This document shows, one piece after another, positions 9,177 to 14,240 of a stretch of 14,240 nucleotides of DNA. The translations under genes and the position numbers were made by a program. Under the pieces are notes generated by a model. That model did no database searches, was not told the origin of the DNA, and saw nothing but the letters and a program-made list of their open reading frames with translations. Numbering within the stretch: the stretch's first letter is position 1; every line of letters begins with the position of its first letter. The DNA comes from Streptosporangiaceae bacterium (GTDB lineage Bacteria > Actinomycetota > Actinomycetes > Streptosporangiales > Streptosporangiaceae), in contig JAICWX010000226.1 of assembly GCA_025934635.1 (NCBI GenBank), forward strand, positions 1 to 14,240, written 5' to 3'.

Positions 9177-9265
9177 GTGAAATGCCAAGCTCAGCGGGCG
9201 TGGAACGCCAAGCCCAGCGGCGTGGAACGCCAAGATAAGCCGATTGAACGCCGAGATAAGCCGCA
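9177..9265. repeat. 22-bp tandem repeat, four copies
   Basis: Copies at 9177-9199 (23 bp), 9200-9221, 9222-9243 and 9244-9265 share the core TGGAACGCCAAG followed by a variable AGC-rich half (CCCAGCGG in copy 2, ATAAGCCG in copies 3 and 4). Copies 1 and 4 are the most diverged. There are no unique spacers between the copies, so this is not a CRISPR array. It is non-coding by position. Confidence 0.85.
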
Positions 9266-9347
9266 CGTTCCGGACCTCAGTAACCGCATTCGCACCACAA
9301 CCCGCACCTGTCACTTACCCCGGCCCTTACCTGGCCCTGGCAACGAC

Positions 9348-9360
9348 ATGGATGCTCCAT
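9348..9360. repeat. Small palindrome sharing the GATGCTCCATC core
   Basis: ATGGA-TGC-TCCAT is a 5-bp stem with a 3-base loop. Its right part, GATGCTCCATC (9351-9361), recurs at 9382-9392 in the centre of the large palindrome. Confidence 0.55.
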
Positions 9361-9366
9361 CAAGGT

Positions 9367-9407
9367 CGCGATCACGGCATCGATGCTCCATCGATGCCGT
9401 GATCGCG
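9367..9407. repeat. 41-bp perfect palindrome (19-bp arms, 3-base loop)
   Basis: The left arm CGCGATCACGGCATCGATG (9367-9385) and the right arm CATCGATGCCGTGATCGCG (9389-9407) are exact reverse complements around CTC. It lies 85 bp before the dehydrogenase start and has no T tract. It could be a dispersed palindromic element, an operator, or an RNA hairpin if transcribed. Confidence 0.9.
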
Positions 9408-9474
9408 CTGACCGGGACCCGTGCGCGTGGGGTGACGGGCATGCTGGATGCTGGTACCGACAAGATCTGCGACC

Positions 9475-9484
9475 GAGGAGGAGG
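9475..9484 (+). promoter_or_regulatory. Ribosome binding site deciding the dehydrogenase start
   Basis: GAGGAGGAGG lies eight bases before the GTG at 9493. This supports GTG 9493 over the ATG at 9448, which would place this strong site inside the coding region. Confidence 0.75.
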
Positions 9485-9492
9485 CTGACCTC

Positions 9493-10440
9493 GTGCCACT
9501 CGCCTGGGTGCCCTACGCCGACCGCGCCGAAGCCGAACGACGTCTGGGCGGCCTACCCGCCGGGGTGGAACTCGACTTCTACCGGGCCGACGGGGACGAC
9601 TTTCCCGGCACGATCGACGAGGTCGCCTTCTACGTGCTCCCCTACATGCGGGGCCCGGCCGTCCTCGCGCGGGCCGCGGAGATGCCCAAGCTGCAGGTGG
9701 TGCAGACCCTGACCGCCGGCTACGAGGAGTTCCTGCCGCTGGTGCCGCCGGGGGCGACGCTGTGCAACGCGGCGGGCCTGCACGACACCAGCACCGCCGA
9801 GCTGGCTATCGCCCTGGCCCTGGCCAGCGGCCGTCATCTGGACGAGTTCGCCCGGAACCAGGCCGGCCGGGCCTGGAAGTTCGCCTTCGGCCGGGCGCTG
9901 GCCGACCAGCGGGTGCTGATCGTCGGGTACGGGCGCATCGGGCAGGCCATCGAGCGCCGGCTCGACGGCTTCGAGGTCGCCTCGGTCACCCGGGTGGCGC
10001 GCCGCGCCCGGACCGGAACCCTGATGCCGCCGCGGGTGCACCCGGTGGAAGAGCTGGCCGGGCTGCTGCCCGAGGCTGACGTGGTTTTCCTCATCGCCCC
10101 GCACACGCCGCAGACCGAGGGCCTGATCGGCGCGCGGGAGCTGGCGCTCCTGCCGGACGGCGCGCTGCTGGTCAACGTGGCCCGCGGCAAGCTGGTCGAC
10201 ACCGATGCGCTCGTCGCCGAGCTGGCCAAGGGCCGGATCCGCGCGGCGCTGGACGTGACCGAGCCGGAGCCGCTGCCCGCTGATCATCCGCTCTGGCGGC
10301 AGCCCGGGGTGCTCATCTCGCCGCACGTGGGCGGCGCGAGCTCGGCCTTCTTCCCGCGCGCGGACCGGCTGATGGCCGCGCAGCTGGCCCGCTTCGTGGC
10401 CGGCCAGCCGCTCGAGAACGTCGTCAAGCCGCCCGCCTGA
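9493..10440 (+). CDS. D-2-hydroxyacid dehydrogenase family protein
   Basis: A 315-residue soluble oxidoreductase that should interconvert a 2-keto acid and a D-2-hydroxy acid with a nicotinamide cofactor. The Rossmann fingerprint GYGRIG is at 145-150. The catalytic triad of the family is present: Arg in VNVARGKLVD (R231), Glu in DVTEPEP (E259) and His in SPHVGG (H278). The segment after the second Rossmann strand, VTRVARRAR (165-173), has several arginines and no acidic residue, which favours NADP(H) over NAD(H) by analogy with glyoxylate/hydroxypyruvate reductases. Start is GTG 9493, set by the strong ribosome binding site and by alignment of the first strand (PLAWVPY). It stands alone between a repeat-rich leader and the convergent ABC gene 22 bp away. 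Substrate unknown. Confidence 0.92.
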   Translation: MPLAWVPYADRAEAERRLGGLPAGVELDFYRADGDDFPGTIDEVAFYVLPYMRGPAVLARAAEMPKLQVVQTLTAGYEEFLPLVPPGATLCNAAGLHDTSTAELAIALALASGRHLDEFARNQAGRAWKFAFGRALADQRVLIVGYGRIGQAIERRLDGFEVASVTRVARRARTGTLMPPRVHPVEELAGLLPEADVVFLIAPHTPQTEGLIGARELALLPDGALLVNVARGKLVDTDALVAELAKGRIRAALDVTEPEPLPADHPLWRQPGVLISPHVGGASSAFFPRADRLMAAQLARFVAGQPLENVVKPPA

Positions 10441-10462
10441 GCGGAGTCGCTGGGCTTGGTGC

Positions 10463-12271
10463 TTATGCGGCCAGGGCGGCGTAGCGGCCCTGGCCCTCCA
10501 GCAGGCTGTCGTGGGTGCCGGCCTCCACGATGTGGCCGTGGTCAAGCACGACGATCTGGCCGGCGTCCCTGACGGTGGAGAGCCGGTGCGCGATCGTGAT
10601 CGTGGTACGGCCCTGGGCCAGGGCGTCGAACGCCTGCTGGACGGCCCGCTCGGTCTCGGTGTCCAGGGCGCTGGTGGCCTCGTCGAGCACGAGCACGCGC
10701 GGATCGCGCAGCAGCGTCCGGGCGATGGCGATGCGCTGCTTCTCGCCGCCGGAGAAGCGGTGCCCGCGGGAGCCCACCATGGTGTCGTAGCCGTCGGGCA
10801 GGCTGGCGATCAGCTCGTGGATCTGGGCGGCGCGGGCGGCCTGCTCGATCTCGGCGTCGGTGGCGCCGGGCTTGGCGTAACGCAGGTTCTCGCGCACCGT
10901 GGTGTGCAGCAGGTAGGTTTCCTGGCTGACCACGCCCACGATGGCGGCCAGGTCGGCCAGCCGCATGTCCTTGATGTCGGTGCCGTCGATGCGGATGGCG
11001 CCCTGGGTCGGGTCGTAGAGCCGCGCGACCAGCGAGCCGAGGGTGGTCTTGCCCGAGCCGGTCTCGCCGACCAGGGCCAGCGTGCTCCCGGCCGGGACGT
11101 CCAGGTCGATGCCGGCCAGGGCGGCGCGGTCGGCACCCGGGTAGGTGAAGCCGACGCCCTCGAAACGGACGTGGCCGGTGGCCGCGGCCGGGTCGATGCT
11201 GACCGGCCGGACCGGGTCGTCGACCTCCACCGGCAGGTCGAGGTACTCGAAGATGCGGGCGAACAGCGCCAGCGAGCTGATCACCGAGACGCTGGTGCCG
11301 AGCAGCCCGGTGATGGGCCGGAACAGGCCGCTCTGCAGCGTGGTGAAGGCGATCAGGGTGCCGATGCTGATCGCGCCGGCCGTGACCGGCAGCCCGGCCG
11401 CGAGGTAGATGATGGCGGGAATGGTGGCGAAGATGATGCTCAGCGAGGCCATCCGCCAGCGCCCGGCCAGCTGGGAGCGGAGCTCCAGGTCGATCAGCCG
11501 GGCCGAGGAAGCGGCGAACCGCTCGACCAGGGCCGGGCCGGTGCCCATCGTCTTGGCCAGCTGGATGCCGTTGATCGACAGGCCTTCCTCGATGGTGACG
11601 TTGAGGTCGGCGAGCTCGCGCTGCTGCTGGCTGGTGATGGCGCGGCGCAGCTTGGCGACCTTGCGGGTCAGGTAGATGGCGGGCGGCATGACGACCAGCG
11701 AGATCAGGGAGAGCCGCCAGGACAGGGCCACCATGGCCACGCTGGTGCCGACGGCGGTGGTGAGGTTCGAGGCGATCGAGGTCGCGGTCGAGGTCACGAC
11801 CGCTTCCATGCCGCCGATGTCGTTCTGGATGCGGGACTGCACCTCACCGGTGCGGGTCCGGGTGAAGAAGGCGATCGACTGCCGCTGCAGGTGAGTGAAG
11901 ACGCTGGTGCGCAGCCCGTGCATGACGTGCTGGCCGACCTTGGTCGAAATCCAGGTCTGGATGACACCCAGGCCCGAGCTGATAGCGGCGACGGCGACCA
12001 TGGCGATCACCAGCCAGGCCAGCAGCTGCAGGTTCCGCTCCGGCAGGGCCTTGTCGATGACCGCGCGGAGCAGGAACGGCGAGGCCAGCCCGACCAGCGA
12101 GGAGGCCACGATGATGGCGGTGACGATGGTCAGCTGCCACTTGAAGGGCGTGAAGAGCCGCCCGATGCGACGCAGCGACACCTCGTGGGCCTGCGCCTTT
12201 TCCGCCGCGGTGACGGTCTTCTGGCCGCGTCCCCGGCTGTGGGTATCTCGGTTCGCGGGGGGTGTCGCCAA
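10463..12271 (-). CDS. ABC multidrug-type exporter, fused permease and ATPase
   Basis: A 602-residue half-transporter of the type I (MsbA/LmrA/BmrA-like) exporter family, expected to work as a homodimer in the cell membrane. About six membrane helices lie in residues 45-340. The ATPase follows: Walker A GETGSGKTT (402-410), Q-loop Q450, signature FSGGEKQ (506-512), Walker B VLVLDE (526-531) and switch histidine in AHRLSTV (H562). All catalytic residues are present, so it is probably active. Start is TTG 12271 with GGAGAAG upstream (GGAG eight bases before). The N-terminal 30 residues are hydrophilic and basic. It is divergent from a MarR regulator and shares with it a doubled operator-like repeat, which suggests drug-inducible export. 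The transported compound is unknown. Confidence 0.95.
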   Translation of the reverse strand: MATPPANRDTHSRGRGQKTVTAAEKAQAHEVSLRRIGRLFTPFKWQLTIVTAIIVASSLVGLASPFLLRAVIDKALPERNLQLLAWLVIAMVAVAAISSGLGVIQTWISTKVGQHVMHGLRTSVFTHLQRQSIAFFTRTRTGEVQSRIQNDIGGMEAVVTSTATSIASNLTTAVGTSVAMVALSWRLSLISLVVMPPAIYLTRKVAKLRRAITSQQQRELADLNVTIEEGLSINGIQLAKTMGTGPALVERFAASSARLIDLELRSQLAGRWRMASLSIIFATIPAIIYLAAGLPVTAGAISIGTLIAFTTLQSGLFRPITGLLGTSVSVISSLALFARIFEYLDLPVEVDDPVRPVSIDPAAATGHVRFEGVGFTYPGADRAALAGIDLDVPAGSTLALVGETGSGKTTLGSLVARLYDPTQGAIRIDGTDIKDMRLADLAAIVGVVSQETYLLHTTVRENLRYAKPGATDAEIEQAARAAQIHELIASLPDGYDTMVGSRGHRFSGGEKQRIAIARTLLRDPRVLVLDEATSALDTETERAVQQAFDALAQGRTTITIAHRLSTVRDAGQIVVLDHGHIVEAGTHDSLLEGQGRYAALAA

Positions 12272-12306
12272 GGGTGCTTCTCCGATCTGAAGGGCCGATA
12301 CAATGC

Positions 12307-12338
12307 TGAGGTTACCTCAATATGAGGCTACCGCAATA
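12307..12338. promoter_or_regulatory. Tandem MarR operator-like repeats
   Basis: TGAGGTTACCTCAATA (12307-12322) and TGAGGCTACCGCAATA (12323-12338) are adjacent 16-bp copies agreeing at 14 positions. The first contains the palindrome TGAGGT-T-ACCTCA; the second has one damaged half. CCTCA-ATA-TGAGG spans their junction as another palindrome. The block lies between the divergent MarR and ABC exporter genes and covers the expected promoter region of both, so it is the likely site of MarR control. Confidence 0.7.
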
Positions 12339-12346
12339 AAAACTGA

Positions 12347-12352
12347 TACGCT
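12347..12352 (+). promoter_or_regulatory. Possible -10 element of a leaderless marR transcript
   Basis: TACGCT at 12347-12352 lies six bases before the GTG start at 12359, with no ribosome binding site between. Transcription would begin at or near the GTG. The upstream hexamer is poor and lies within the operator repeat. Confidence 0.35.
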
Positions 12353-12358
12353 ATTCCC

Positions 12359-12817
12359 GTGAGCCAGGACCGCCCGGTGGCCCAAGATCACCCCGGAGAT
12401 CAGGACAGCAGTGAGCCGCTGTCCGAGATCTTCTGGGCGGTGGCCCGCCAGCTCCGCGGGGCATCCCAGGAGACGCTGGCGCCCTGGGAGATCACCCCCG
12501 CGCACCTGCGGGCGCTGCGCACGCTCGGGCACCACGGGTCCATGCGGCTCTCGGACCTCTCCGGCCGCCTGCACATCGCCCCTCGTTCGGCCACCGAGGT
12601 GGTGGACGCGCTGGAATCCCGCGGCCTGGTCCGGCGGCAGCCCGATCCCGGTGACCGGCGGGCCACCCTGGTCGAGATGACCGAGCACGGCGCCGAGGTG
12701 ATGACCGCGATCCGCGCGGCCCGGGGCAACGACGCCGAGCGGGCCTTCGGCCGCCTCAGCCCGGCCGACCGCGCCGAACTCGCCCGCATCCTCGGCCAGC
12801 TCCGGGATCCAGCGTGA
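12359..12817 (+). CDS. MarR-family transcriptional regulator
   Basis: A 152-residue winged-helix regulator. After an acidic, disordered start (about 1-22) the dimer helix SEIFWAVARQLRG begins. The DNA-binding domain follows: ITPAHLRALRTLGHHGSMRLSDLS, then LHIAPRSATEVVDALESRGL as recognition helix, then the wing VRRQPDPGDRRATLVEMTEHG with the DxRA hallmark of MarR (DRRA). The C-terminal helices complete the dimer interface. MarR proteins usually repress a nearby exporter until a ligand binds. The divergent ABC exporter and the shared repeats fit this. Start GTG 12359 has no ribosome binding site and is probably leaderless. Confidence 0.95.
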   Translation: MSQDRPVAQDHPGDQDSSEPLSEIFWAVARQLRGASQETLAPWEITPAHLRALRTLGHHGSMRLSDLSGRLHIAPRSATEVVDALESRGLVRRQPDPGDRRATLVEMTEHGAEVMTAIRAARGNDAERAFGRLSPADRAELARILGQLRDPA

Positions 12818-12892
12818 CTCCGGTGCGGATCGGCCGGCGTCCCGCTGACCGTCTACCAGAACCGGCGCTGGGACGCGGCGAGACCGTGCGGC

Positions 12893-13453
12893 TCAGTACT
12901 TAGCGGGGAGCGCGGTGACCAGCACGTCCGCCACCGGGGCGTCCGGACCGGACCCGGACCGGGCCCGGGCCACCTTGCGCCAGCCCCACGTCCGGAACGC
13001 GTTCTGGGCCGGGGCGGCCGCGGGCAGGACGGTGAGCGTGGCGCGCTCCTCGGGCCGCCCGTCCAGGATCAGGTCGTGCAGCTCCGCCCCGATGCCCTGG
13101 CGCCGCCAGGACGCGCGGACCAGCAGGTCGGCCAGGGCGAAGGTCCGCCCCGGGTGCTCCTCGGTGACCTCGGCGGGCAGCGGGGTGGTCAGCTCCCGCC
13201 ACCAGGAGGTAGACGGCCGCAGCGGCATCCCGGCCGCGTAGCCGACCAGGTAGCCGCCGTGCCGGGCCTCGGCCAGGGCGAACCCGGGCTGGCGGCGCTG
13301 GACCCGGAACCGTCCCGGGTAGACCTCGGCGTCATCGGCCCGCCGGTACGGCGGGTCGCCGTAGACCTCGGCGTGCAACCCGGCGTAGTCGTCCGCGTGC
13401 TCAGCCGCCTGCCCGCCGTCGAGCAGCCGGAACGCCAGCCCGGGATCGCTCAA
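12893..13453 (-). CDS. GNAT-family N-acetyltransferase
   Basis: A 186-residue acetyltransferase of the GNAT fold, expected to move an acetyl group from acetyl-CoA to an amine. The acetyl-CoA motif is DLLVRASWRRQGIGAELHDL (109-128), with R117-x-x-G120-x-G122 as the pyrophosphate loop. Motif B follows (ATLTVLPAAAPAQNAFRTWG, 138-157), with the usual N and F contacts before a GWRKV strand. Substrate unknown. The frame has an upstream stop and no ATG or GTG, so TTG at 13451-13453 is taken as start, with AAGGGG six bases before it. This TTG overlaps the stop of a five-codon reading frame (TTGA). It lies 39 bp after the sigma-factor gene and is likely on the same transcript. The N-terminus LAFRLLDGG fits the first GNAT strand. 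Confidence 0.9.
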   Translation of the reverse strand: MSDPGLAFRLLDGGQAAEHADDYAGLHAEVYGDPPYRRADDAEVYPGRFRVQRRQPGFALAEARHGGYLVGYAAGMPLRPSTSWWRELTTPLPAEVTEEHPGRTFALADLLVRASWRRQGIGAELHDLILDGRPEERATLTVLPAAAPAQNAFRTWGWRKVARARSGSGPDAPVADVLVTALPAKY

Positions 13454-13507
13454 GCCAGCCCCTTCATGCCAGCCCCGTCATGCCAGGCCCCGTCATGCCA
13501 GCACCGC
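13451..13507. repeat. 14-15 bp tandem repeat at the sigma factor/GNAT junction
   Basis: Four units occur at 13451-13464, 13465-13478, 13479-13493 and 13494-13507, with plus-strand core CATGCCAGCCCCGT (first unit CAAGCCAGCCCCTT). On the minus strand the units supply GGGG followed by CTGGCATGA, that is, a ribosome-binding-like run and an overlapping ATG/TGA. The sigma factor stop lies inside the array and the GNAT start at its end. Confidence 0.8.
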
Positions 13508-14240
13508 GATGTCGAGCGCGGCCAGCCGCTCGGGGTCGGCGATGACGTCGATCCCGGTGATCTTGTCCTCGCTGAAGGTGAAGGCCAGCGCGACGACCAG
13601 CCGCCCGCCAGGCGCCATCACCAGGCCCGGCGCCCCGTTGACGAGGGCGACCCGGCCGTACCGCGAGCGCTCGGCGGCGACGCGCGCGCCCCGGGCCACG
13701 GCCTGCGCACCGCGGATGGTCCGCGCGACGCCGCCGGGCACGGCCGCGGCATCGGAGGTCAGCACCACGTCCGGATCGAGCACGGCGATCAGCCCGGCCA
13801 GGTCGCCGCCGCGGGAGGCGGCCAGGAACGCCTCGGCCACCTGTCGCTGCCGCGCGAGCCGGGCGCTGGCCGGCGCGTCCGGCTCGCCGCCGGAGATCCG
13901 GCGCCGGGCCCGGCTGGCCAGCTGGCGGGCCGCGGCCGGGGACCGCCCGGTGATCGCGGCGATCTCATCGAACGGCAGGTCGAACGTGTCGTGCAGCACG
14001 AACGCCACCCGTTCGGCCGGCGGCAGCGTGTCCAGCACCACCAGCAGCGCGAGCCCGACCGAGTCGGCCAGCACCGCCTCGGACTCCGGGCCGTCCGCCG
14101 CTGAGGCGCCGGCCACGGCGGCCATCGCCTCGTCCGGGTCCAGCGGCTCCTCGCGCCGGGACTTACGTGAGCGCAGCATGTCCAGGCACACCCGGGCCAC
14201 GCTGGTGGTGAACCATCCCTCGAGGTTGGCCACGCCGCCC
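13493..14240 (-). CDS. ECF RNA polymerase sigma factor with SnoaL-like tail, 5'-truncated by window edge
   Basis: The C-terminal 248 residues or so of a sigma-70 family (ECF) factor; the start lies right of the window because the frame is still open at 14240. NLEGWFTTSVARVCLDMLRSRKSR is the end of region 2 and linker. LDTLPPAERVAFVLHDTFDL followed by PFDEIAAITGRSPAAARQLA is region 4, which reads the -35 element. After RRRI a SnoaL-like domain follows (about 125 residues) ending in DPERLAAL, which resembles the NPDKL motif of ECF41-type factors. In that group the tail controls activity in place of an anti-sigma factor. The WLPEPL motif often seen in ECF41 is not evident, so the exact group (ECF41, ECF56 or other) is open. 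The gene ends within a tandem repeat leading to the GNAT gene. Confidence 0.92.
   Translation of the reverse strand, partial: GGVANLEGWFTTSVARVCLDMLRSRKSRREEPLDPDEAMAAVAGASAADGPESEAVLADSVGLALLVVLDTLPPAERVAFVLHDTFDLPFDEIAAITGRSPAAARQLASRARRRISGGEPDAPASARLARQRQVAEAFLAASRGGDLAGLIAVLDPDVVLTSDAAAVPGGVARTIRGAQAVARGARVAAERSRYGRVALVNGAPGLVMAPGGRLVVALAFTFSEDKITGIDVIADPERLAALDIAVLA

Larger units (their letters stand above)
9011..9492. other. 482-bp gene-free divergent region with repeats
   Basis: No convincing gene lies here. From left to right it holds the leader of the secreted-protein gene with an imperfect palindrome (9038-9054), a -10-like TATGAT, an AT-rich stretch (about 9081-9176), a 4 x 22-bp tandem repeat (9177-9265), a plain segment, two hairpins sharing GATGCTCCATC (9348-9407) and the leader of the dehydrogenase gene. 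Both flanking genes start here, so neither hairpin is a simple downstream terminator. Confidence 0.8.

Noticed and set aside
9177..9265. CRISPR array
   Set aside because: The units abut with no unique spacers and no cas genes are present.
9117..9488. Small frames on both strands across the 22-bp repeat (plus 9159-9488, minus 9117-9314)
   Set aside because: Their content is just the translated repeat, without ribosome binding sites or recognisable domains.
9448..9492. Longer N-terminus for the dehydrogenase (ATG 9448)
   Set aside because: The strong GAGGAGGAGG site lies inside this extension, and the family's first strand begins at the GTG 9493 start.
10511..12325. A 604-codon open frame on the plus strand opposite the ABC exporter
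   Set aside because: Its translation is Gly/Asp/Gln-rich low complexity without any domain, as expected from the antisense of high-GC coding DNA. The minus strand has every ABC motif.
12837..12876. Possible terminator between marR and the GNAT gene (GCGTCCC...GGGACGC)
   Set aside because: Only a 7-bp stem with a 26-base loop, which is too weak to call.

Overview
The window is high-GC DNA (roughly 70% or more by eye) with GTG and TTG starts, short intergenic gaps and many regulator/transporter pairs. This points to a chromosomal segment of an actinomycete, possibly a Streptomyces or Streptosporangiales relative; genus cannot be read from the sequence. I see no tRNA, rRNA, insertion sequence, transposase or CRISPR array. 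Both edges cut through genes: a TetR-family regulator on the left and an ECF-type sigma factor on the right.

Layout, left to right. (1) 1-1420: the tail of a TetR/AefR-like repressor converges on, and overlaps by 10 bp, a LysR-type regulator. (2) 1416-2638: a LysR-type box and a likely leaderless promoter drive a divergent EamA-type exporter. Its frame runs without a stop into a small DUF3072 protein that has its own ribosome binding site. (3) 2638-2688: three adjacent 17-bp repeats fill the gap to the next, convergent gene. (4) 2687-5788: a 1033-residue protein joining an endonuclease Q-like PHP nuclease to a UvrD/PcrA-type helicase. This is the most interesting gene here, because it would put a nuclease for deaminated bases and a DNA unwinding motor in one chain. 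(5) 5846-6494: a strong hairpin, a DUF4242 (SCO4226-like) protein and a small membrane protein, probably one transcript. (6) 6592-8201: a two-copy operator-like repeat and an acyl-CoA synthetase. (7) 8243-9492: a hairpin, a secreted PknH-sensor-like protein of lower GC, then 482 bp without a gene that holds a 4 x 22-bp tandem repeat and a 41-bp perfect palindrome. (8) 9493-10440: a D-2-hydroxyacid dehydrogenase. (9) 10463-12817: an ABC multidrug-type exporter and a divergent MarR regulator, sharing two adjacent 16-bp operator-like repeats. (10) 12893-14240: a GNAT acetyltransferase downstream of an ECF sigma factor with a SnoaL-like tail. A 14-15 bp repeat joins the two and makes a chain of overlapping stop and start codons.

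Most of the genes are standalone local units of regulator plus target: LysR/EamA, MarR/ABC and sigma factor/GNAT. The EndoQ-helicase fusion is flanked by terminator-like structures on both sides and so looks independently transcribed. All functions are read from motifs and family knowledge; no database search was run.
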